5,147 nucleotides of DNA, taken from JBDKJS01 sp039806065. GTDB lineage: Bacteria > Bacteroidota > Bacteroidia > AKYH767-A > 2013-40CM-41-45. A program made the position numbers and the translations under genes. The notes below the pieces were generated by a model. It was not told where the DNA came from. It worked only from the letters and a program-made list of their open reading frames with translations, and searched no databases. Below are positions 1 through 5,147 of this stretch, in pieces. Position 1 is the stretch's first letter; the number at the start of each line of letters is the position of its first letter. Location: NCBI GenBank assembly GCA_039806065.1, contig JBDKJS010000041.1:1-5147 (forward strand), written 5' to 3'.

Positions 1-43
1 CCAACTTACGCTCCAACAAATTTAACATCCCCATATAATCAAG

Positions 44-580
44 ATGAATACAGCTACTATTTCCGTTAGTTTACTAATTCTACTGCTTACCGTTGGGGCT
101 TTTGGTCAACCAAAAAAAGTCATATCCAACAAATCTCCTGCCCACCAGCTTTTGAACGATACCAAAAGCTTTATTATTCCTCCGCCTGAATTCCAATTAA
201 CCGCAAACATGTTGGCTTATGTAAGCCCTTCTACTGGTGCCAATTTTGGCGCTTCACATATTCACAAAGATATAGCAGCCACTATTGAACACCTTAGCAA
301 GGCCTACTTTCAAAAAAAAGACTATGAGATAATAGAGATCAAAAAGTTTAAAATTAATAAACTAAAAGCTGTATGGTATGAACTTGAGCATGTTTTTTAT
401 GATCGGGTTAATACCAAATACATTCTGCTTGTGGGCAATCATCAAGAACACGATATGATAGAAGCCTATTGCCCTAAATCACTCACCAAAGTTAGGGCCG
501 AGCTTAAAAAATCCTTGCTCACCGCTTATTATGATTTAGACTCAAGCTATATTAAACAAGCCATACATCAGCCAAGATGA
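44..580 (+). CDS. Secreted DcrB/PsbP-like small protein
   Basis: The 178-residue product starts with a Sec signal peptide: a hydrophobic stretch at residues 6-20, with likely cleavage after AFG (residue 21/22) to leave an N-terminal Gln. No lipobox cysteine is present, so the mature protein is probably periplasmic or secreted. From memory, the mature part resembles the Mog1p/PsbP/DcrB-like fold seen in many uncharacterised Bacteroidota proteins. It has an IPPPEF-type opening at 45-50, a strand reading YILLVGN at 126-132, a CPKS turn at 143-146 and a closing helix KKSLLTAYYD at 155-164. Cys143 is the only cysteine. No catalytic motif is visible and the function is unknown. The ATG at 44 is chosen because it begins the signal peptide directly. 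No Shine-Dalgarno motif or TAnnTTTG box lies in the 43 nt upstream, so the promoter may be outside the window or the gene may be co-transcribed with an upstream one. That it is a real secreted protein is fairly sure; the family call is tentative. Confidence 0.75.
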   Translation: MNTATISVSLLILLLTVGAFGQPKKVISNKSPAHQLLNDTKSFIIPPPEFQLTANMLAYVSPSTGANFGASHIHKDIAATIEHLSKAYFQKKDYEIIEIKKFKINKLKAVWYELEHVFYDRVNTKYILLVGNHQEHDMIEAYCPKSLTKVRAELKKSLLTAYYDLDSSYIKQAIHQPR

Positions 581-857
581 GGTGCCTTGAAACCCCTTTT
601 ACAAAACTGTACTGTTATTCAATTCCAACAATACCCAAACACACACTTCAAAAATAGTGATCCATCAGTAAAATAATTTCCTTGAAAGCAATTTTTATTA
701 ACGCGTTTACCTCCAGGTAATAAATTCAACAACTGATGGATACGCATCAACCTAGGATGGTTTTTATAATAAATGGTAAAAAAAATCTATTTTAAAAATC
801 CGGTAGCTCCCTGTTCATCGTAAATGTTTTTAAAGAAACAATTTAAAAACTTAAACT
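581..857. other. Non-coding spacer with nested inverted repeats
   Basis: This AT-rich spacer separates the DcrB/PsbP-like gene from the fasciclin gene, and no coding frame in it looks real. It holds a perfect 10-bp inverted repeat with arms at 660-669 and 732-741. Inside it lies a 14-nt near-palindrome at 707-720 (TTACCT-CC-AGGTAA). I found no TAnnTTTG promoter box and no hairpin followed by a T tract, so neither the terminator of the first gene nor the promoter of the fasciclin gene can be placed. Confidence 0.6.
660..741. repeat. Perfect 10-bp inverted repeat enclosing a 14-nt palindrome
   Basis: ATCCATCAGT at 660-669 is the exact reverse complement of ACTGATGGAT at 732-741, with 62 nt between. 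Within that loop, TTACCT at 707-712 and AGGTAA at 715-720 form a second inverted repeat around CC. The arms could pair in RNA as a stem closing a secondary hairpin, or the inner palindrome could be a protein-binding site about 140 nt upstream of the fasciclin start codon. The repeats are seen directly; any function is inference. Confidence 0.4.
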
Positions 858-1379
858 ATGTTACGATCTATTATTTTAGCTGCTACACTATTTATAGGCG
901 GTAGTCAATTAGCCAGCGCAGCCAACCGCCCAGAAGAAGGTGTTATGGTAGGAGGTGCCATGATGGTTCCATCAAAAAACATTGTTGAAAATGCGCTCAA
1001 CAGTAAAGACCACACCACCTTAGTAGCAGCCGTAAAAGCTGCCGGGCTAGTGGAAACACTAATGGGCGAAGGTCCCTTCACGGTATTCGCTCCCACCAAC
1101 AATGCATTTGAAGCACTGCCCGAGGGAACTGTGCCCATGTTGCTCAAGGAGGAAAACAAGGCCAAACTTATCAGCACACTCACTTACCATGTAGTGGCTG
1201 GGCGGTATTCAAGTAAAGACTTAAAAAACGGCATGAAACTAAAAACCGTTCAAGGAAAGGAGCTCACCATTACCATGAAAGGAAAAACATGGATGGTAAA
1301 TGGAGCTAAGATTACCATTGCAGATGTAATAGATAGCAACGGGATAACCTATGTGATAGACTCGGTTTTGGTTCCATAG
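858..1379 (+). CDS. Secreted fasciclin (FAS1) domain protein
   Basis: The 173-residue product has a clear Sec signal peptide (hydrophobic residues 5-18, cleavage after ASA at 21/22) and then one FAS1 domain filling about residues 41-173. The family landmarks are in order: NIVENALNSKDHTTLVAAVK at 41-60, the H1 motif FTVFAPTNNAF at 74-84, the conserved YHVVAG at 110-115, and the H2 strand with NGITYVIDSVLVP at 161-173, where the protein ends. This length is usual for bacterial single-FAS1 proteins. FAS1 domains mediate adhesion to cell-surface or matrix components; the ligand here cannot be read from the sequence. There is no lipobox, transmembrane anchor or T9SS tail, so it is probably released or periplasmic. 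The short linker at 22-40 is rich in Gly and Met. The start is supported by the signal peptide and lies in an A-rich leader without Shine-Dalgarno. A strong terminator follows 33 nt after the stop, so the transcript ends here. Confidence 0.95.
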   Translation: MLRSIILAATLFIGGSQLASAANRPEEGVMVGGAMMVPSKNIVENALNSKDHTTLVAAVKAAGLVETLMGEGPFTVFAPTNNAFEALPEGTVPMLLKEENKAKLISTLTYHVVAGRYSSKDLKNGMKLKTVQGKELTITMKGKTWMVNGAKITIADVIDSNGITYVIDSVLVP

Positions 1380-1412
1380 GTAAATCTATTACAAGCTCAG
1401 TGTTGGTTTGGG

Positions 1413-1443
1413 TCGCCTGGCGTAAGGCTAGGCGATTTTTTTT
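1413..1443 (+). terminator. Intrinsic terminator of the fasciclin gene
   Basis: A 9-bp stem with one G-T wobble spans 1413-1435 (TCGCCTGGC paired with GCTAGGCGA, loop GTAAG). Eight T residues follow at once at 1436-1443. This is a textbook rho-independent terminator, placed 33 nt after the stop codon of the fasciclin gene. Confidence 0.9.
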
Positions 1444-1448
1444 ACAAT

Positions 1449-1480
1449 AAAAAAGCCGAGTCATTGGTTTGACCCGGCTC
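1449..1480 (-). terminator. Intrinsic terminator of the ssb gene
   Basis: GCCG-A-GTCA at 1455-1463 pairs with TGAC-C-CGGC at 1470-1478. This gives two 4-bp helices around a single A/C mismatch, with a 6-nt loop. An outer A1454-T1479 pair extends the stem. The run of six A at 1449-1454 is a T tract on the minus strand, so it terminates the leftward ssb transcript, 24 nt after that gene's stop. The four T at 1481-1484 might give weak activity in the other direction too. Confidence 0.8.
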
Positions 1481-1503
1481 TTTTGATTTAAAGAATGATA
1501 TGC

Positions 1504-1845
1504 TTATGCTTCTTTTTTTCCTAGCAAAACAAACTCATTCATTTCTATTTCACTCACATATTTTTTACTGCCGTCTTTAGCTACATAACTTCTGTTTATG
1601 AGCTTTCCTTCGATGGCAATTTCAGAACCCTTTTTCAAAAGCTTTTCCGCTAGATCAGCGCTGGTGCCCCATGCTATTAGGTTGTGCCAGGTGGTTTCCT
1701 TTACGCGCTCTCCCTTAGCATTGCGATAGCTTTCATTAGTGGCGATGCTCATCTTAGCTAATTTTTTTCCACTTTCTAAATTTACCATTTCAGGATTGTT
1801 TCCTAGGTGTCCGATTAATTGTACTTTGTTTTTTAAACTTTGCAT
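1504..1845 (-). CDS. ssb: Short single-stranded DNA-binding protein (OB fold, no acidic tail)
   Basis: The 113-residue product is essentially one OB fold of the bacterial SSB family. It coats single-stranded DNA in replication, repair and recombination, usually as a homotetramer. Landmarks are VQLIGHLGNNPE at 8-19, the conserved TTWHNLIAWG at 51-60 with ssDNA-stacking aromatics W53 and W59, and KKGSEIAIEGKL at 71-82 followed by RSY at 85-87. The protein stops at LLGKKEA right after the last beta strand. It therefore lacks the disordered linker and the acidic tip (DDDIPF type) through which canonical SSBs recruit partner proteins. Short SSBs of about 110-115 residues are common accessory paralogues in Bacteroidota, so a longer essential copy probably lies elsewhere in the genome (inference). 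The start is fixed by the conserved N-terminus and preceded by an A-rich leader. The gene is single, convergent with the fasciclin gene and divergent from the amylase gene, with its own terminator. Confidence 0.95.
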   Translation of the reverse strand: MQSLKNKVQLIGHLGNNPEMVNLESGKKLAKMSIATNESYRNAKGERVKETTWHNLIAWGTSADLAEKLLKKGSEIAIEGKLINRSYVAKDGSKKYVSEIEMNEFVLLGKKEA

Positions 1846-1941
1846 GACTTTTTTCTTTTAATTGTTATAAATCTATTTTAATTCGTTACGTCTGGTCATG
1901 TTCTCAGTTGGTGCACTCAACCTTGATTGATTTTGACGATG

Positions 1942-1949
1942 CAAAGGTG
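1942..1949 (-). promoter_or_regulatory. Probable -7 promoter element for ssb
   Basis: On the minus strand this reads CACCTTTG followed by CA, one mismatch from the Bacteroidota -7 consensus TAnnTTTG. Transcription would start near 1935, giving an ssb leader of about 90 nt. I see no good TTG -33 element at the expected distance, so the call rests on the -7 box and its position. Confidence 0.4.
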
Positions 1950-2115
1950 CGGCAACCTCAACTGCCGATTCGGTTATTTCCCATTTACATTCGAATTTAT
2001 GCGTTTATAACCATTTGTTGTCGATTAATGGGCTCATTTGCAGCTTTTTAAAAAAACAAACCGAGTAGGCCTTTATTTGTTTAAGATGCATATCATGCCT
2101 TTATAGATTAGTGAA

Positions 2116-2138
2116 CTTAGTGCAATAACCATACTAAG
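2116..2138. promoter_or_regulatory. Possible operator dyad upstream of amylase promoter
   Basis: CTTAGT at 2116-2121 and ACTAAG at 2133-2138 are perfect inverted half-sites separated by 11 nt. The dyad ends 6 nt before the -33 TTG of the amylase promoter, a place typical for an activator site. The half-sites are short enough that chance cannot be excluded. Confidence 0.25.
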
Positions 2139-2144
2139 CCCACC

Positions 2145-2175
2145 TTGTAAAGCATTTTATTTAGTTATAATTTTG
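2145..2175 (+). promoter_or_regulatory. Bacteroidota-type promoter of the amylase gene
   Basis: TTG at 2145-2147 serves as the -33 element and TAATTTTG at 2168-2175 matches the -7 consensus TAnnTTTG exactly. The spacer is 20 nt, within the usual range for the primary sigma factor of this phylum. Transcription should begin around 2180-2182, giving a leader of roughly 24 nt with no Shine-Dalgarno motif before the ATG at 2205. Confidence 0.65.
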
Positions 2176-2204
2176 GAGTCCTTTAATTACAACGAACCCC
2201 ACAA

Positions 2205-4859
2205 ATGAAAATAGCCTTCAGCACTTTATTATTTATAATTTTTTCTAATTTTATAACCGCACAAGACATCTTGTTGCAAGGTTGGTATTGGGATTATCCT
2301 AAAACTGCACAAGGTGCAAGCTGGCCCGATACGCTCATGAACAAAGCCGAAGACCTTTCTTCTGCCGGTTTCACGCAAGTGTGGCTACCACCACTTTCGT
2401 TAGCAGGGTCAGGCGGTGGCAGCAATGGGTATGACATCAGGGATTATTTTTACTTAGGCAATACGCCCGGGGTTCGCACTGGCTTTGGCACCCGTGCTAA
2501 AGTTGATGCTGTAATTAATAAATTCAACCAAGTGGGCATGATCGCTATTGCCGATATGATTTACAACCACCGTGATGGTGGGCAGCCAGAAAGAAATGAT
2601 GCCGTAGCCGGATGGATAAAAAATTATAACAACACAAAATATTTAGCTGGCGATAAACCCTATCCAAGTGACCGGGTAAAAATGACCCTTCCAATAGGAG
2701 GGACTACCGGTCGTGGGAGTGGTAAATACTACTTTAAAATAAGAAGTGCTTCTCAAAACCCTGATTTTTATGGAAAAGGATATACCTTTTTTGTAAGAAC
2801 TAATAGAGTGGGCAACTCAGGCTTGCCAGCAAAAAACGAAAGTACTGGAGCCAATGGAGGAGGCGATTGTGGACAACCTCACGATACGATTGAACTGGCA
2901 AGAACCATGAATGCAAGCATTGATGTTGGCGGGTGCGGCATTGACGAGTTTATGGTATCGCTTGATACGAATGATTACAATGCATCGGGCGATCAACTAA
3001 CCATCAGCATCATCAACACCAATAGCGACTATGCCGATCAGTACATTCTGGGGCTTTGGTACACAAGGACCAATAGCAACCTCCGCGATAGTTTAATTTA
3101 TACGACCAATACTTCGTTTCAAAATCTGCCCAGCGGCCGTGGCCAAATGAACTTTCTCAATTTTAAACCCAATGGAGCACCTACCTGCCTCTGTGGCGAC
3201 TCTGATGTAATGTTGTTTTTTTATGATGTAGATCAGAACAGAGCCGAAAGTCGTGATACATTACGTGCTTATACCAAATGGATGTGGGACAATGTAGGTG
3301 TAAGAGGCTTCAGAGTTGATGCCATTAAAAACATGCCTCCATCTTTTTCAAGTGGTTTATTGAATTATTTGAATTCAACAGGTATAAACCCACCACTATA
3401 TGTTGGCGAACACTATAGCTACAGTGATGGTGAATTAAAAACCTACATTGACAATGTTAAAAGTGGCATGACCCCCAGCGCCCTTGCTAACATTAATCCA
3501 AGATTATTCGACTTTGGTTTACAAGAAGCACTACGCGATGCTTGCGATGCACTTGGATTTGACGCACGCAATATTTTTCAACGTGGTATTGTAGACGGTG
3601 CGGGCGGTATCGGATTTGATGTGGTAACCATCGTTAACAACCACGATTTTAGAAACACCGGAAATGCAGTTGACAATGATGCGATACTAGCTTATGCCTA
3701 TTTAATAATGAATAATAAAGTTGGATTGCCCAGTGTATACTATCCCGATTATTATAATCCACTCTACACTTCACGTTTAAAGGCAGTAATGCAAGCGCAC
3801 AAAAAATTTGTTGCCGGTTCATCCAATCATGAATACCTTAACCGATTTGGCACACCTTTTTCAGGAAACTTTATAAGTGGCGCAAGTAGCAATGCTACTA
3901 TTTTTCAGCTTGGCGGGGCCAACGGTTGCAATGGAAATGGGGCCTCAGTAGCTGCCATTAATTTTAGCGGCAACACGCTCAAGGTAGATCAAACCATCAA
4001 TACGGGTGGTGGATTTAATATTTCTCCTGGCGACACCCTCATCGATGTATTGGGCTATAGTAATTTTGATTATGCGGTAGTAGACGCCAATAATAAAATC
4101 TATATCGAATTACCAGGACGCAGCTTTTCACTCTGGGCAAAAGTTCCGTTTCCGGTGGCTGCAACCATAACCACATCCAGCACCTCTATCTGTTTTGGCG
4201 ACACCTCCATATTAAATAGTAATATAACTTTAGACTGTTATACTTATCAATGGTTTAGAAACTCTATTCCTATTCCAGGTGCCAATCAATCTCAATACAA
4301 GGCCACCTTAGACGGGACATATTCATTTGAAATCAGCTATAATGGCAACCTTCCAGCCTATAGCAACTCGGTAAGCGTTGCGGTGCTTCCAGGTATTCCA
4401 CTTATTAATTTTAGCAACAATGCCATTTCTGGAAACCTAAGCGGTAGTTACACTTGGTATTATAGTTCAGATAGCAGTAGTTTTACTATTCTTTCAGGTA
4501 TTACAGATAGTACCTTAACACCATTGGTTGGGGGCTACTATTATGCTTCGGTAGCCAGTCAAGGCTGCATCGTTCAAACCAATGTTATCAATGTATTGCT
4601 CACTGGTATTAACAACCCTTTAGCCTTTGGCATTTCAGTATTTCCCAATCCCGCCAATGAAAGCATAACTATCAACAGTCTGCACGAAATGATTGAACAA
4701 GTTCTAATTAGCAACCCATTAGGACAATTTATCAAAACCTCCAATGGGGGCCGTCACCAACATACGATCAGCACTACCGACATCAGTTCAGGAGTATATA
4801 CTGTAACCATCTTTACAACTAAGGGCACCTTGCATCAAAACGTTTTAATTCAACACTAA
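2205..4859 (+). CDS. Secreted GH13 alpha-amylase with Ig-like domains and T9SS sorting tail
   Basis: This 884-residue enzyme should hydrolyse internal alpha-1,4 bonds of starch or related glucans outside the cell. A signal peptide occupies residues 1-20 (cleavage after ITAQ or just before the Gln). The GH13 barrel spans about 21-545, with all four signature regions: DMIYNH at 117-122; GFRVDAIKN at 368-376 (nucleophile Asp372); VGEH at 400-403 (acid/base Glu402); VNNHD at 477-481 (stabiliser Asp481). FFYDVD at 338-343 fits conserved region V. Residues about 164-335 are an unusual Gly/Asn-rich, beta-rich insertion in the domain B position. Domain C follows at about 552-647, closing with ELPGRSFSLWAK. 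Two Ig-like domains come next (about 652-727 and 731-798), then a type A T9SS sorting domain (about 806-884, with VFPNPANESITI at 812-823 and SGVYTVTIF at 862-870). It should cross the inner membrane by Sec and the outer membrane by T9SS, ending surface-attached or released. It is monocistronic here, and no SusC/SusD genes adjoin it. Substrate specificity is inferred from the family. Confidence 0.95.
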   Translation: MKIAFSTLLFIIFSNFITAQDILLQGWYWDYPKTAQGASWPDTLMNKAEDLSSAGFTQVWLPPLSLAGSGGGSNGYDIRDYFYLGNTPGVRTGFGTRAKVDAVINKFNQVGMIAIADMIYNHRDGGQPERNDAVAGWIKNYNNTKYLAGDKPYPSDRVKMTLPIGGTTGRGSGKYYFKIRSASQNPDFYGKGYTFFVRTNRVGNSGLPAKNESTGANGGGDCGQPHDTIELARTMNASIDVGGCGIDEFMVSLDTNDYNASGDQLTISIINTNSDYADQYILGLWYTRTNSNLRDSLIYTTNTSFQNLPSGRGQMNFLNFKPNGAPTCLCGDSDVMLFFYDVDQNRAESRDTLRAYTKWMWDNVGVRGFRVDAIKNMPPSFSSGLLNYLNSTGINPPLYVGEHYSYSDGELKTYIDNVKSGMTPSALANINPRLFDFGLQEALRDACDALGFDARNIFQRGIVDGAGGIGFDVVTIVNNHDFRNTGNAVDNDAILAYAYLIMNNKVGLPSVYYPDYYNPLYTSRLKAVMQAHKKFVAGSSNHEYLNRFGTPFSGNFISGASSNATIFQLGGANGCNGNGASVAAINFSGNTLKVDQTINTGGGFNISPGDTLIDVLGYSNFDYAVVDANNKIYIELPGRSFSLWAKVPFPVAATITTSSTSICFGDTSILNSNITLDCYTYQWFRNSIPIPGANQSQYKATLDGTYSFEISYNGNLPAYSNSVSVAVLPGIPLINFSNNAISGNLSGSYTWYYSSDSSSFTILSGITDSTLTPLVGGYYYASVASQGCIVQTNVINVLLTGINNPLAFGISVFPNPANESITINSLHEMIEQVLISNPLGQFIKTSNGGRHQHTISTTDISSGVYTVTIFTTKGTLHQNVLIQH

Positions 4860-4951
4860 GAGTTACGTTACCTATTGCTGCCGCCCAATTAGTGTAATCC
4901 CTTTTTTATGGGATCATACTTTACTACTCCTTATCAAACAATCACACCCTT

Positions 4952-4978
4952 ACAACAAATTCAGCGGTTGTTTTTTTT
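4952..4978 (+). terminator. Weak candidate terminator of the amylase gene
   Basis: ACAAC at 4952-4956 can pair with GTTGT at 4967-4971 across a 10-nt loop, and the T run continues to 4978 (eight T in all). The stem is short and AU-rich, much weaker than the terminator of the fasciclin gene. It is the only T-tract hairpin found in the 180 nt after the amylase stop. Confidence 0.3.
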
Positions 4979-5007
4979 AATATCATTAACCTTTCAATCT
5001 TATCCAA

Positions 5008-5031
5008 AAATTGATTTTATATCATCAATTT
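5008..5031. repeat. 8-bp inverted repeat
   Basis: AAATTGAT at 5008-5015 and ATCAATTT at 5024-5031 are perfect inverted copies separated by 8 nt. The repeat ends 7 nt before the possible start codon at 5039. It could be an operator for a gene leaving the window, or a weak hairpin terminator for leftward transcription, since five T follow the stem on the minus strand. Confidence 0.4.
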
Positions 5032-5038
5032 GCAAAAC

Positions 5039-5147
5039 ATGATGCTTAAAAACAGAGAGGCCCCAAACATCTTCCTGGGCAAAAATGTTATCCATCAGCG
5101 TGAAAACCTCACAGACCATTTACATTACTTTTTATTTGCTCCATTTC
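5039..5147 (+). CDS. Possible 5' end of an unidentified gene, cut by the window edge
   Basis: A frame opens at ATG 5039 (or the adjoining ATG 5042) and stays open for 36 codons to the edge, beginning MMLKNREAPNIFLGKN. It is too short for me to recognise a family, and it shows no signal peptide. In its favour are the position after a long non-coding stretch, an upstream dyad, and an AT-rich leader with TTTGC just ahead of the start. Against it, a minus-strand frame over nearly the same bases (5119 down to 5000, 39 codons, starting MVCEVFTLMDNIFAQ) is equally protein-like, though it is closed at both ends. Either or neither may be real. Confidence 0.3.
   Translation, partial: MMLKNREAPNIFLGKNVIHQRENLTDHLHYFLFAPF

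Larger units (their letters stand above)
1846..2204. other. Divergent intergenic region between ssb and amylase
   Basis: This 359-nt stretch carries no convincing coding frame or RNA gene. It contains the probable ssb promoter on the left and a well-matched promoter for the amylase on the right. Between them is AT-rich sequence including a T5A7 run near 2045-2056. A short hairpin-capable repeat (CGGCA at 1950-1954 with TGCCG at 1963-1967) overlaps the ssb promoter region, and a 6-bp dyad at 2116-2138 lies just upstream of the amylase promoter. Confidence 0.7.
4860..5038. other. Non-coding region downstream of the amylase
   Basis: This AT-rich stretch has no credible gene. Its only notable structures are a weak hairpin with a T tract (4952-4978) and an 8-bp dyad (5008-5031). 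A small ATCCC/GGGAT hairpin at 4897-4914 carries its T run in the loop and does not look like a terminator. Confidence 0.5.

Noticed and set aside
905..1183. Minus-strand open frame of 92 codons inside the fasciclin gene
   Set aside because: It is fully antisense to a clear FAS1 domain, has no leader or family features, and arises from the codon pattern of the real gene.
1950..1967. CGGCA/TGCCG short inverted repeat, considered as an operator for ssb
   Set aside because: The arms are only 5 bp, with no further symmetry and no supporting context beyond nearness to the promoter.
2041..2060. T5A7 run in the ssb-amylase spacer, considered as a terminator or curved regulatory DNA
   Set aside because: No GC-rich stem adjoins it, and such runs are ordinary in AT-rich spacers.
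1846..2204. Search for a small RNA, riboswitch or toxin-antitoxin gene in the divergent spacer
   Set aside because: No strong stem-loop with a T tract, recognised aptamer motif or credible short gene was seen.
4897..4914. ATCCC-T6AT-GGGAT hairpin after the amylase stop, considered as a terminator
   Set aside because: The stem is only 5 bp and the T run lies in the loop, not after the stem.
5090..5098. Third copy of ATCCATCAG, also found in both arms of the 660-741 repeat
   Set aside because: With so many 9-mers in 5 kb, one such triple is expected about once by chance, and the flanking bases are not shared.

Overview
The window looks like chromosomal DNA of a member of the Bacteroidota, probably a free-living, polysaccharide-degrading one. 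Three things point there. The large amylase ends in a type IX secretion (T9SS) sorting domain. Its promoter fits the Bacteroidota consensus (TTG, about 20 nt, TAnnTTTG). Start codons are preceded by A-rich sequence without Shine-Dalgarno motifs. The DNA is AT-rich, and I see no insertion sequence, tRNA, rRNA, CRISPR array or phage gene.

Layout, left to right. Positions 44-580 (+) encode a small secreted protein that resembles DcrB/PsbP-like domains. Positions 581-857 are non-coding and contain a nested inverted-repeat structure. Positions 858-1379 (+) encode a secreted single-domain fasciclin (FAS1) protein, followed by a strong intrinsic terminator. A second terminator facing the other way serves the convergent gene at 1504-1845 (-), a short single-stranded DNA-binding protein without the usual acidic C-terminal tail. 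Positions 1846-2204 are a divergent intergenic region with a probable promoter for each flanking gene. Positions 2205-4859 (+) encode an 884-residue secreted GH13 alpha-amylase with a complete catalytic core, a large insertion in the barrel, domain C, two Ig-like domains and the T9SS tail. The last 288 nt are mostly non-coding and may hold the start of another gene that runs off the window.

The genes do not form an evident pathway. Each seems to be transcribed alone: orientation changes, terminators separate them, and there are no overlaps. The common thread is export, since three of the four complete genes carry a Sec signal peptide. The amylase would act on starch-like glucans outside the cell. 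No SusC/SusD pair or regulator is present, so nothing here places it in a polysaccharide utilisation locus.

I found no convincing evidence of a new multi-gene system. The items most worth a second look are the roughly 170-residue insertion in the amylase barrel and the tail-less SSB.
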